A stretch of DNA of 9,653 bases from CAZMCC01 sp964564695 (GTDB taxonomy: Bacteria > Planctomycetota > Phycisphaerae > Phycisphaerales > UBA1924): assembly GCA_964564695.1 (NCBI GenBank), contig CAZMCC010000122.1, forward strand, positions 1-9,653, read 5' to 3'. The translations under genes and the position numbers were made by a program. Below, in pieces: positions 1 to 6,744 of this stretch. Below the pieces are notes generated by a model. The model ran no database searches and was not told where the DNA came from. It worked only from the letters and a program-made list of their open reading frames with translations. Each line of letters starts with the position of its first letter. The first letter of the stretch is position 1.

Positions 1-671
1 ATGTCGCCGTACTCGATGCCGTTGTGCACCATCTTGACGTAGTGCCCCGCGCCGCCGGGGCCGATGTACGTCGTGCACGCCACGCCGCCCTTGACGGGCT
101 TGCCCGGGGCGTAGCCGGTGAGCTGCTTGCCGGTGGCGGCGTCGACCTTCGCGGCGATGGATTCCCACACGGGCTTGAGGATGTCCCACGACGACGGGTC
201 GCCGCCGGGCATCAAGCTTGGCCCGAAGCGGGCCCCCTCTTCGCCGCCCGAGACGCCCGAGCCGACGAAGAGCAGGCCCTTGGCCTTGAGGGCCTTCTCG
301 CGGCGCACGGTGTCGTTCCACTCGGCGTTGCCACCGTCGATGACGAGGTCGCCGGAGGAGAGCAGGGGGGTGAGCGAATCGATGACCGCGTCGGTGCCGG
401 GGCCGGCCTTCACGAGGATCACGATGCGGCGCGGGCGCTTGATGGACGCGACGAAGTCCTTGAGCTCGGCGGCGGGGACCAGCGCGCCGCCGGGGCCGAT
501 CACGCTCGGCGGGTTGTCGGCGATGAATTGATCGGTGACGGAGGTAGTCCGGTTGTAGACCGCGACCCGAAAGCCGTGGTCGGCCATGTTGAGCGAGAGG
601 TTTGCGCCCATGACGGCGAGGCCGACGAGGCCGACATCGGCGGAATTGGCGGCGGGGACGGCGAGCGGCAT
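1..671 (-). CDS. gnd: 6-phosphogluconate dehydrogenase, decarboxylating (N-terminal 223 residues; cut by window edge)
   Basis: This enzyme oxidatively decarboxylates 6-phosphogluconate to ribulose 5-phosphate with NAD(P)+ in the cytosolic pentose phosphate pathway. No stop codon occurs before the window edge, so the gene continues to the left. The Rossmann nucleotide-binding segment is GLVGLAVMGANLSLNMA (residues 14-30), followed by YNRTTS (39-44), whose Arg/Thr are typical of the NADP phosphate site. The substrate-site segment is DGGNAEWNDT (112-121). FVGSGVSGGEEGARFGPSLM (135-154) is the classic family signature. VKMVHNGIEYGD (212-223) carries the Lys and Glu expected to act as catalytic acid/base. 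The ATG at 671 is chosen because GGAGG lies six bases upstream and because the GxAxMGxNL motif then sits at the usual distance from the N-terminus. It is the last gene of a leftward run, 67 bases after the CPBP protease stop. Family assignment is very secure; whether it is the long (about 470 residues) or short form cannot be seen. Confidence 0.96.
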   Translation of the reverse strand, partial: MPLAVPAANSADVGLVGLAVMGANLSLNMADHGFRVAVYNRTTSVTDQFIADNPPSVIGPGGALVPAAELKDFVASIKRPRRIVILVKAGPGTDAVIDSLTPLLSSGDLVIDGGNAEWNDTVRREKALKAKGLLFVGSGVSGGEEGARFGPSLMPGGDPSSWDILKPVWESIAAKVDAATGKQLTGYAPGKPVKGGVACTTYIGPGGAGHYVKMVHNGIEYGD

Positions 672-677
672 GGGATG

Positions 678-682
678 CCTCC
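678..682 (-). promoter_or_regulatory. Shine-Dalgarno site of gnd
   Basis: On the minus strand this reads GGAGG, a strong ribosome binding site six bases before the ATG at 671. It fixes the gnd start, although the reading frame is open at the left edge. Confidence 0.7.
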
Positions 683-725
683 GGTGTGCGAAAAGCGAGT
701 CTAGGGGGAGGCTATCGGGCCGTGG

Positions 726-734
726 CCCCCCCCC
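726..734. repeat. Nine-base C homopolymer between gnd and the CPBP gene
   Basis: A run of nine C lies directly behind the CPBP stop codon, inside the 67-base spacer before gnd. It is prone to slippage or sequencing error but is non-coding in the chosen annotation. Confidence 0.8.
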
Positions 735-738
735 GGGG

Positions 739-1479
739 TCACGCCAGAAGCATGATGACGACGTTTGTGGTCGCGTGCGCAAGAACGAGGGGCCAGAACC
801 GCCGGGTGAGATGGATAAAGGCGCCGTGGCACAGCCCGCCGATGAAGACCAGCAGGGCCCCGTCAACGCCGTGGTAGAGGTGGTAGGACGCGAAGCACGC
901 CGCGGCGGCCGCGATCGGGGCGAACTCGCGCGGGTGCCAGAGGCGGCACAGGCGGGTGTAGAGGAACCCCCAAATCGCGAGCTCCTCGCCGAAGGCGTTG
1001 AACACGTCGGCCACGACCATGAGCGTCCACTGCGGGGCCGAGGTCGGCGGCGGCCGGGGGTCGCTCTCGGTGTGCCCGAGGATTCGCACCACGAGGATGC
1101 TGCTCACGCTTACGGCGCACCACGAGAAGGCGAACAGGAGGGCGCCGAGCGGCACATCGAACCAGCGGGGCCGCTGCAGGCCGATCGAGCGCAGCGGCGC
1201 ACGGGTCAGCAGCGCCACGCACGCGAGAACGGCGGCGACCTGAACCCCGCGGTCGATGTACGAGAACCACTGCCAGGGCTCAAACGTCGTCGGCGTCGGA
1301 TAGGTCGACACGCTCCCGGTGATGACACTGAACACGTCGGGGATGACGGCCAGCGCGAGAACGATCGCCACCTGGATCCACAGCGAGCGGCGCTCGTCGG
1401 GATCGGTGGCGGGGCGGAACAGGTCGTTGCGGGTGCCTGACTCTTTGGTGAGGGCAGGCAGGTCGGGCGTGGGCGACAT
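739..1479 (-). CDS. CPBP-family (CAAX/Abi-type) intramembrane metalloprotease, variant motif
   Basis: This is a predicted 246-residue multi-pass membrane protein of the CPBP family, related to eukaryotic Rce1. Family members cleave peptide bonds inside the membrane using paired glutamates and histidines. Hydrophobic segments lie near residues 33-55, 78-94, 108-132, 150-165, 185-201, 206-222 and 228-246. The three family motifs are recognisable. Motif 1 is EELAIW (165-170), where the usual EExxxR arginine is Trp, though an Arg follows at 176. Motif 2 is FASYH (196-200). Motif 3 is HATTN (235-239). An upstream in-frame start at 1593 would add 38 residues translated from a repeat element, so the ATG at 1479 is preferred; no clear ribosome binding site precedes it. 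It lies between the methyltransferase and gnd on the same strand. Substrate is unknown; bacterial members are often linked to bacteriocin self-immunity or protein processing, but nothing nearby supports a particular role. Confidence 0.85.
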   Translation of the reverse strand: MSPTPDLPALTKESGTRNDLFRPATDPDERRSLWIQVAIVLALAVIPDVFSVITGSVSTYPTPTTFEPWQWFSYIDRGVQVAAVLACVALLTRAPLRSIGLQRPRWFDVPLGALLFAFSWCAVSVSSILVVRILGHTESDPRPPPTSAPQWTLMVVADVFNAFGEELAIWGFLYTRLCRLWHPREFAPIAAAAACFASYHLYHGVDGALLVFIGGLCHGAFIHLTRRFWPLVLAHATTNVVIMLLA

Positions 1480-1502
1480 GAGCCGAGGGTAGTGTGGGCG
1501 GC

Positions 1503-1591
1503 GGTGGCACAGGCGCCCCGCCTGTGTCGGCCGCTTCGGCCGAACGAGGAGCACATCGACCCATGACCACAGGCGGGACGCCTGTGCCACC
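1503..1591. repeat. REP/BIME-like inverted repeat element A
   Basis: Two 24-base arms (1503-1526 and 1568-1591) are inverted copies with a single mismatch. Each arm is itself a hairpin: CACAGGCG, a three-base loop, CGCCTGTG. Each hairpin is preceded at the outer edge by GTGG, which matches the GTAG/GTGG tetranucleotide known beside REP hairpins recognised by RAYT transposases. The 41-base spacer begins with a further perfect hairpin, TCGGCCG-CTT-CGGCCGA (1527-1543). The element starts 11 bases behind the methyltransferase stop codon. I recall GGCACAGGCGTCCCGCCTGTG-type repeats as abundant in Planctomycetota and Verrucomicrobiota; that is memory, not a search. It could stabilise or terminate the methyltransferase transcript. 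Confidence 0.85.
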
Positions 1592-1602
1592 ATGCACGGG
1601 CC

Positions 1603-2724
1603 TCACCGCTCGCCGAGCATCGCGATGCTCCCGCCCCAGGTCTTCAGCGGCGGCAGGGCCCGCATGATCGCGGCGTCGAGGCGCCAGAGCTTGAACAGGC
1701 TGCTGGTCTTGGGCTTAAAGCCGAATTTCCACGCCGCGATCGCCGGGTAGCGGAAGATCGCCCCGTTGTGCTCGACGCGCGAGTTGGGGAACGACGCATA
1801 CATCGGCGCGATCCGCTCGCGGGTCATCGGCTTGCAGAACACCGTCGGCTCGCGCTTGCCCAGCAGCTTGATCCCGATGGTGTAGATCGGCGCTTTCCAG
1901 GGCTCGACGGCCGCGAACCGGCCCCCGACCCGCAGCACCCGGTGAAACTCCGGCATCGCCTTGGTCGTGTCCATGTGGTGCACGCACCCGCCGCAGTAGA
2001 TCCGGTCGAGCGAGCCCTCGGGGAACGGCAGCTCCTCGCCGACCGCGACGATCCCGCGGAATTGGTCGAGCACGCCCAGCTCGCGGGCCACGGCCTGGGC
2101 GTACTTCACCTCGCCCAGCATCGGCGACACCAGGCACGAGCGGGCCGCCCCGCCCACGAGAAACTTCACGGCGTGCGTCCCCGTGCCGCCGATCTGCGCC
2201 ACGCTCGTGGCCGCGATCGGCGCGAGGTGGCGATAGGCCTGCCACTCGGCGTGCGAGTCGTACGGCGCCTCGACCCAGTCGGTCGCCGGCTCGGGAAACT
2301 TCGGGCGCTGCTCCGGCGGGCGGCGCAGCGCGTCGGAGATGAACCACATGCTGCCGGGCTTGCCGACCTCGAGGGCCATCCCCTCGGCGACCTTGTTGTA
2401 GTGTTCCATCTCCTCGTACGCCTCGGCGTACTGCGGGAGCTTGAGATCAAACGTCGGCCCGCGCCCGGGCGGGGCGAGCAGTTCGGGGCCGAGCAGGATC
2501 GGCACGCCGTCGATGACCGGGAAGGCCCCGCTGTTGTCGGCCCGCAGCAGGACCGTGCCCGTCCGGCCGAAGGGCTTGGTGGCGAAGCCGGTCCGCTGGC
2601 ACGACTCGATGCGGGCCCCGATCGCGCGATCAGCGTCCTCGATCGGCACGGCCCGCAGCGCCTGCTTCGTCAGCGGGCACGCGAGGCCGGAGAGATCGGC
2701 GGACTGATCGCTGACAGTGGGCAT
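1603..2724 (-). CDS. Trm112-like domain plus class I SAM-dependent methyltransferase
   Basis: This is a predicted cytosolic 373-residue methyltransferase of unknown substrate. The N-terminal part (about residues 11-80) follows the Trm112/UPF0434 pattern, LACPLTKQAL (14-23) through FPVIDGVPILL (68-78). The zinc-binding CxxC pairs are degraded: CPLT at 16-19 and CQRT at 42-45. A linker rich in acidic and aromatic residues follows. The class I methyltransferase fold comes next, with motif I QIGGTGTHAVKFL (177-189), a post-motif acidic/Pro region VGEELPFPEGSLDRIYCGG (228-246), HHMDT (249-253) and the late strand LRVGGRFAAVEPW (264-276), as in the UbiE/Methyltransf_11 group. A GTG at 2802 would give 26 more residues, but GAGGA eight bases before the ATG at 2724 and the domain start favour 2724. 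It follows glmS in the same direction after 156 bases. The target (lipid, quinone, sugar or other small molecule) cannot be told from sequence. Confidence 0.85.
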   Translation of the reverse strand: MPTVSDQSADLSGLACPLTKQALRAVPIEDADRAIGARIESCQRTGFATKPFGRTGTVLLRADNSGAFPVIDGVPILLGPELLAPPGRGPTFDLKLPQYAEAYEEMEHYNKVAEGMALEVGKPGSMWFISDALRRPPEQRPKFPEPATDWVEAPYDSHAEWQAYRHLAPIAATSVAQIGGTGTHAVKFLVGGAARSCLVSPMLGEVKYAQAVARELGVLDQFRGIVAVGEELPFPEGSLDRIYCGGCVHHMDTTKAMPEFHRVLRVGGRFAAVEPWKAPIYTIGIKLLGKREPTVFCKPMTRERIAPMYASFPNSRVEHNGAIFRYPAIAAWKFGFKPKTSSLFKLWRLDAAIMRALPPLKTWGGSIAMLGER

Positions 2725-2732
2725 CGGGCCGG

Positions 2733-2737
2733 TCCTC
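2733..2737 (-). promoter_or_regulatory. Shine-Dalgarno site deciding the methyltransferase start
   Basis: On the minus strand this reads GAGGA, eight bases before the ATG at 2724. The longer alternative, a GTG at 2802, has no comparable site, so the shorter protein is preferred. Confidence 0.6.
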
Positions 2738-2819
2738 GGGGGCGTGGAAGGAGTGGTGGAGGAGAGAGTCGGGGCGATAACGCCAAGTGAAGTGTCGAGC
2801 ACGAACGCGGTATCGGATC

Positions 2820-2852
2820 GTTGCCCGCCGGACCCGACCGGGCGCGGGCAAC
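2820..2852 (-). terminator. Stem-loop behind glmS, possible terminator
   Basis: A perfect nine-base-pair stem (2820-2828 with 2844-2852, GTTGCCCGC/GCGGGCAAC) encloses 15 bases that can pair further. It begins about 28 bases behind the glmS stop codon. There is no following T-run on the minus strand, so it is not a classical intrinsic terminator. It may be an RNA 3' end stabiliser, a pause site or a weak terminator separating glmS from the methyltransferase. Confidence 0.45.
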
Positions 2853-2880
2853 CTCCCAGATGAACGTCGGAACGACCCGC

Positions 2881-4725
2881 TTACTCCACCGTCACGCTCT
2901 TGGCGAGGTTCCGGGGCTTATCCACGTCGTGCCCGCGCAGCACGGCCGCGTGATAGGCGATGAGCTGCAGCGGGATGACGGTGAGCATCGGGCTGAGCGG
3001 CTCGATGATGTCGGGGACGTAGAGAACGTCCTCGACGTGCTTCTTGATGTCCTCGTCGCCCTCGGTCGCGACCGCGATGACGTGCCCGCCGCGGGCCCGG
3101 ACCTCGGCGATGTTGCTGAGGACCTTGTCGTACTGGCGTCCGCGATTGGCGATGAAGACGGCGGGCATGCCCTCGTTGATCAGGGCGATGGGGCCGTGCT
3201 TCATCTCGGCCGCGGGCATGCCCTCGGCGTGGATGTAGCTGATTTCCTTGAGCTTGAGGGCGCCTTCGAGGGCGGTGGGGAAGTTGTACCCGCGTCCGAG
3301 GAAGAGCCAGTTCTCGCGCTCGCAGTAGCGCTCGGCGACCTTCTTGATGCGGGCGTCCTGCTCGAGGATGCGTTCGATCTTCTCGGGCACGGTCTGGAGC
3401 TGCTCGATCCAGCGAGTCGCCTGGTCGGCGGACATCACTCGGCGCCGGGCCATGAAAAGCGTGATGAGCGCGAGCACCGCGACCTGGCCGGTGAAGGCCT
3501 TGGTCGAGGCGACGCCGATCTCATGGCCCACGCGCAGGTACACGCCCGCGTCGGTGTCGCGGGCCATCGTCGAGCCGACGACGTTCACGACACCCAGGGC
3601 GAGGGCCCCGCGGTCCTTGGCCTCGTGCAGGGCCGCGAGCGTGTCGGCGGTCTCGCCCGACTGGCTCACGGCGATCGCAACCGTGCCGTCCTCGATGATG
3701 GGGTTGCGGTACCGGAACTCGCTGGCGAACTCGGCGCAGCTGGGGACCTTGGCGATGTCCTCGAGCATGTATTCGCCGATCATCGCGGCATGCAGGGCCG
3801 TGCCCTGACCCATGAGAACCACGCGACGGGCCCGGACGAGTTCCTTGGCGAAGGTGTTGAGGCCGCCGAGAATGATCTTCCCGTCGGCGGGGGCGAGGCG
3901 ACCGCGCAGCGTGTTCCGCAGGGATGCGGGCTGCTCGTGGATCTCCTTCTTCATGAAGTGCTCGAAGTGCCCCAGCTCGATCTGCTCGAGGTCGAGTTCG
4001 AGCTGCATCACCTTGGGCGTCACGCCGGCGTTCGTCGTCGTGCTCGTGCGGAAGCCCGAGCGGGTGAGCTTCACGACGTTGTAGTCGTCGAGCGGGAACG
4101 CCTGCTGGGTGTGCGCGACGATCGCGGAGGGGTCGGACGCGACCACGTATTCGCCGTTGCCGATGCCGACGATGAGTGGCGCGCCCTTGCGGGCGACCAC
4201 CAGAGTGTCGGGCTCGTGCTCGCACATGACGCAGATCGCGTACGCGCCGGTGACTTCACGCAGCGCCGCCTGCACGGCCGCCTCGAGGTCCACGCCCTCG
4301 CTGGGCGAGTACAACTCGCCGACGAGCATGGTGAGGACTTCAGTGTCGGTCTCGGACACAAACCGGTGCCCCTTCTCCTGGAGCAGGATCTTGAGGGCCG
4401 CGTAGTTCTCGATGATGCCGTTGTGGATCAGCGCGATGCCGGACTTGTCGTCGCGGTGGGGGTGGGCGTTGACGTCGGTGACGCCGCCGTGGGTGGCCCA
4501 GCGGGTGTGGGCCATGCCGAGCGAGCCCGGGAGCAGGCCGGTCCTCTCGAGCTCATCCTCGAGGTTGGCGACCCGGCCGGCCTTCTTGACGACGGTGATC
4601 TTGTTGTCCGGCCCCATGACCGCCATCCCGGCGGAGTCGTAGCCGCGGTACTCCAGGCGCTTGAGGCCCTCGAGCATCAGCGCCTGGCAGTTCTTGTTCC
4701 CGATATACGCGACGATTCCACACAT
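2881..4725 (-). CDS. glmS: Glutamine-fructose-6-phosphate aminotransferase (isomerizing), GlmS
   Basis: GlmS makes glucosamine 6-phosphate from fructose 6-phosphate and glutamine, the entry step to UDP-GlcNAc for peptidoglycan and lipid A. The 614-residue product is full length (E. coli about 609). The N-terminal Ntn-type glutaminase has the nucleophile Cys2 in MCGIVAYIG, then RWATHGGVTDVNAHPH (75-90), HNGIIENY (101-108) and SETDTEV (124-130). Two SIS sugar-isomerase domains follow. The first carries GQGTALHA (306-313) and the phosphate-binding loop SQSGETADT (354-362). The second carries KLKEISYIHAEG (491-502), KHGP (509-512) and the C-terminal KPRNLAKSVTVE (603-614). Lys491, Glu494, His510 and Lys609 match the E. 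coli catalytic residues 485, 488, 504 and 603. The usual CGTS of the first SIS loop is QGTA here, a modest variation. GGAG eight bases upstream supports the ATG at 4725. No glmS ribozyme core was recognised upstream. It is divergent from the DUF2231 gene and first in the leftward run. Confidence 0.98.
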   Translation of the reverse strand: MCGIVAYIGNKNCQALMLEGLKRLEYRGYDSAGMAVMGPDNKITVVKKAGRVANLEDELERTGLLPGSLGMAHTRWATHGGVTDVNAHPHRDDKSGIALIHNGIIENYAALKILLQEKGHRFVSETDTEVLTMLVGELYSPSEGVDLEAAVQAALREVTGAYAICVMCEHEPDTLVVARKGAPLIVGIGNGEYVVASDPSAIVAHTQQAFPLDDYNVVKLTRSGFRTSTTTNAGVTPKVMQLELDLEQIELGHFEHFMKKEIHEQPASLRNTLRGRLAPADGKIILGGLNTFAKELVRARRVVLMGQGTALHAAMIGEYMLEDIAKVPSCAEFASEFRYRNPIIEDGTVAIAVSQSGETADTLAALHEAKDRGALALGVVNVVGSTMARDTDAGVYLRVGHEIGVASTKAFTGQVAVLALITLFMARRRVMSADQATRWIEQLQTVPEKIERILEQDARIKKVAERYCERENWLFLGRGYNFPTALEGALKLKEISYIHAEGMPAAEMKHGPIALINEGMPAVFIANRGRQYDKVLSNIAEVRARGGHVIAVATEGDEDIKKHVEDVLYVPDIIEPLSPMLTVIPLQLIAYHAAVLRGHDVDKPRNLAKSVTVE

Positions 4726-4896
4726 GCAGCATGCTCCAAGGGCCGGGGTGAGTCCTTCCGACCGAGGCTGGCAACTCTACTGATCGGTCCGCACACGGGT
4801 TCGGTCAATAGTTCGCTTGGTGTTCGGCATGGGCTAGGGCGGTTACCGTGAGGGAACGGAAGAAGCGGCGCGAGTTTGCGGTCCTAAAGATACCGA
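4726..4896. promoter_or_regulatory. Divergent intergenic region between glmS and the DUF2231 gene
   Basis: These 171 bases must hold the promoters for both directions. A TTGACC box reads leftwards at 4803-4808, but no convincing -10 box sits at the right distance, so no promoter is called. No inverted repeat comparable to elements A-C was seen. Confidence 0.5.
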
Positions 4897-5409
4897 ATGC
4901 TCGCCGCCATCTTCCCGCCGCTGCCGCCGTACGAGGGCCTCCACCCCCTCGTCGTGCACTACCCGATCGCCCTGCTGATGACGCTCCCGGTGCTCGTGAT
5001 CCTGGCTGCCGCGTGGAAACGCCAGACCCGGGTCGTCCTCACGGTGGCCCTGCTGCTGTGCGTCCTGGGCGTGGCCGCGGCCTTCCTTGCGACCAACACC
5101 GGCGAGGCTGCGGAGAAGTTCGCCAAGGGGATCCCCGGCGCTGACAAGACCCTGCACGAGCACGAGGAGCTCGCCGAGTTCGCCCGCAACATCTTCGTGG
5201 GCGTCGCTGTGGTGCTGGGCGTGATGACGGGGATCGCGTGGAAAGTCGGCGACCGGTTGCCGGCGTGGGGCCGTTGGGCGGGGGTCTTGGTGTTTGTCCT
5301 GATCTGGGGCTTCGGGGCGAGCGTGCTGGCGAACGCTGCCCACTTGGGCGGCAAGCTTGTGCATGTTCACGGGGTGAGGGCGCCGATGACGCTTGAGCCG
5401 CCGCCATAA
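4897..5409 (+). CDS. DUF2231-type small membrane protein
   Basis: This is a predicted 170-residue inner-membrane protein. Four hydrophobic helices are visible at about residues 16-40, 46-66, 98-115 and 126-147. The family pattern is seen at both ends: GLHPLVVHYPIALL (14-27) with His16 and His21, and HLGGKLVHVHGV (149-160). Further histidines, His87 and His89, fall in the loop LHEHEELAEF (86-95). DUF2231 proteins have no settled function; the conserved membrane-edge histidines suggest a metal or haem role, but that is speculation. The start is certain, because an in-frame TAA lies only nine bases upstream of the ATG and no other start lies between. No Shine-Dalgarno site is visible. The gene is divergent from glmS and is followed after two bases by repeat element B, then by the DUF1275-STAS gene, with which it may form a transcription unit. 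Confidence 0.85.
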   Translation: MLAAIFPPLPPYEGLHPLVVHYPIALLMTLPVLVILAAAWKRQTRVVLTVALLLCVLGVAAAFLATNTGEAAEKFAKGIPGADKTLHEHEELAEFARNIFVGVAVVLGVMTGIAWKVGDRLPAWGRWAGVLVFVLIWGFGASVLANAAHLGGKLVHVHGVRAPMTLEPPP

Positions 5410-5411
5410 GT

Positions 5412-5506
5412 GCCCGAAGCGCTAGTGCCGGGCCACGGCGACGCCCATAGCGTCCGAACGCCAGGACCAACGGTTGCCGCCGTGGCCCCTCGCTGGCGCT
5501 CCGGGC
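5412..5506. repeat. REP/BIME-like inverted repeat element B
   Basis: Two 29-base arms (5412-5440 and 5478-5506) match in inverted orientation at 24 of 29 positions. The innermost 11 bases, GGGCCACGGCG/CGCCGTGGCCC, are perfect. Each arm contains GTGG (minus strand at 5432-5435, plus strand at 5482-5485) followed by a weaker hairpin closed by CCCG/CGGG or GCCC/GGGC. The 37-base spacer contains a short GACGC/GCGTC stem at its left edge. The element begins two bases behind the DUF2231 stop. The sequence CCTCGCTGGCGCTCCGGGCT (5488-5507) resembles a repeat I remember as common in planctomycete spacers, whose antisense reading gives 'RSASEG' peptides; this was not searched. Confidence 0.75.
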
Positions 5507-5532
5507 TCTCATCTCGCAACAATCGCACCCCC

Positions 5533-6744
5533 GTGTTCATCGCCCAAGCTCACTCGTTCACGCAGCAGGCCCGCCTCGCGATCACCCTCGCGTGGGTCGC
5601 GGGCTACACGAACACGATCGGTATCCTCGCGTGCGGGCACGTCATCAGCCACGTCTCCGGCACCACCAGCGACGCCGCCCGTTGGGTCGTCGCGGGCGAG
5701 TGGAGCCTCGCCGGTTTCCTCGCGTTCCTCCTTTTCACCTTCCTCGCCGGCGCGATGCTCAGCGGCATCGCCACCGAGATCGCCCGGCGCCGCGGCTGGG
5801 AATCCGTGTACGTGATCCCCATGGCCATCGAGGCCGTGCTGCTCGCGGCGTTCGCGATCGCCATCGAGCTCCGCGCGACCACCGCGATCTCGAAGGGCGT
5901 CCCGCTCTATCTCCTCTCCGGCCTCGCCTCGGGCGCGATGGGCCTGCAGAACGCCACCATCACCCGCATCTCCGGCGGCGTCGTCCGCACGACGCACGTC
6001 ACCGGTGTGCTCACCGACCTTGGCCTTGAGATCGTCAACACCGCGTATTGGCTCGCGGACCGGGCCCGATCGCTCCCGCGCGGCCCGACACCGGCTCCGG
6101 GCGCCGAGGTCACCCCCGCGTCCCATCACCACGCCCCCGGTTGGCGCGTCCTGCTCCTCGCCTCGATCTTCGGCTCGTTCGCCCTCGGCTCCGGTCTGGG
6201 CGCCACGGCCTTTGCGATCGCCCCCCCCTGGGCCATGTTCCCCCCGGTGCTCTTCCTGCTCTGGATCATCCTTCAGGACGTCCGGCGACCCATCGCCGAG
6301 ATCGAGCCCTCGACCCTGGTCGCCGCCGACGCGAACCTCGCACTCCCCGCGGCCATGAGCGTCTTCGAGCTCCGCCACCAACGTTCCCGTCCGGGCAGAG
6401 TCCACCGCATGCCCGATCTGCAGGTGTGGGCCGACCGCCTGCCGTCGCACCTGCGGGTGATCGTGCTCGACCTCGCGGGCGTGCCGCAGATCGACGAAGA
6501 GTCGGTGCTCGAGCTGCGCACGGCGATCGTCAAGCTGCGGGCTCAGGGACGGGAGTTCGTCCTCGCCGGCCTCGCGCCAGAGGCGATCACGGAGCTGCGG
6601 CGCGCCGGCGGCGCCGACCTGCTCGACCCGGCGAGTGCGTGCCCGGATCTGGAATTGGCGATCGCGCGGGGGTTGATGCTGCTCGAGATCCCCCTCCGCG
6701 GGTGCCCCGGCGGAGCTCTGTCCGCCGGGAAGAGCGATCGCTAG
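5533..6744 (+). CDS. DUF1275 (YoaK-like) membrane protein fused to a C-terminal STAS domain
   Basis: This is a predicted 403-residue integral membrane protein. The DUF1275 part (about residues 10-250) has some six helices and the family motifs GYTNTIGILACGHVISHVSG (24-43) and SGAMGLQNATITRISGG (133-149), followed by THVTGVLTDLGLE (154-166). A histidine-containing loop (HHH at 198-200) separates the two helical halves. The C-terminal part (about 275-375) looks like a STAS domain: LRVIVLDLAGVPQIDEES (307-324), then a helix, then EFVLAGLAPEAITELRRAGG (341-360). The usual DSSG region reads DEES, with one candidate phosphorylatable serine at 324. YoaK-like proteins are of unknown function; STAS domains regulate SulP transporters and anti-sigma partners. 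The GTG at 5533 is chosen because the longer reading from 5410 would translate repeat element B; no ribosome binding site is clear. The last 14 residues, GCPGGALSAGKSDR, are encoded by the left arm and spacer of element C. Confidence 0.8.
   Translation: MFIAQAHSFTQQARLAITLAWVAGYTNTIGILACGHVISHVSGTTSDAARWVVAGEWSLAGFLAFLLFTFLAGAMLSGIATEIARRRGWESVYVIPMAIEAVLLAAFAIAIELRATTAISKGVPLYLLSGLASGAMGLQNATITRISGGVVRTTHVTGVLTDLGLEIVNTAYWLADRARSLPRGPTPAPGAEVTPASHHHAPGWRVLLLASIFGSFALGSGLGATAFAIAPPWAMFPPVLFLLWIILQDVRRPIAEIEPSTLVAADANLALPAAMSVFELRHQRSRPGRVHRMPDLQVWADRLPSHLRVIVLDLAGVPQIDEESVLELRTAIVKLRAQGREFVLAGLAPEAITELRRAGGADLLDPASACPDLELAIARGLMLLEIPLRGCPGGALSAGKSDR

Noticed and set aside
586..1440. A plus-strand open frame covering the gnd start and CPBP gene
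   Set aside because: It is antisense to two recognised genes and rich in Arg, Gly and Glu without motifs.
1480..1593. N-terminal extension of the CPBP protein
   Set aside because: The added 38 residues are translated largely from repeat element A; the domain starts well behind the ATG at 1479.
4774..4808. Possible sigma-70 promoter for glmS (TTGACC and TAGAGT on the minus strand)
   Set aside because: The two boxes are 23 bases apart, too far for a normal promoter.
2821..4851. A 676-residue plus-strand open frame opposite glmS
   Set aside because: It is the antisense shadow of a clearly conserved GlmS in GC-rich DNA; its translation is rich in Asp, Val, Gly and His with no domain.
4726..4896. 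glmS ribozyme/riboswitch upstream of glmS
   Set aside because: No recognisable core; the leader is short and this element is typical of Firmicutes.
5410..5532. N-terminal extension of the DUF1275-STAS protein from the GTG at 5410
   Set aside because: It would translate the whole of element B and has no membrane or family features.
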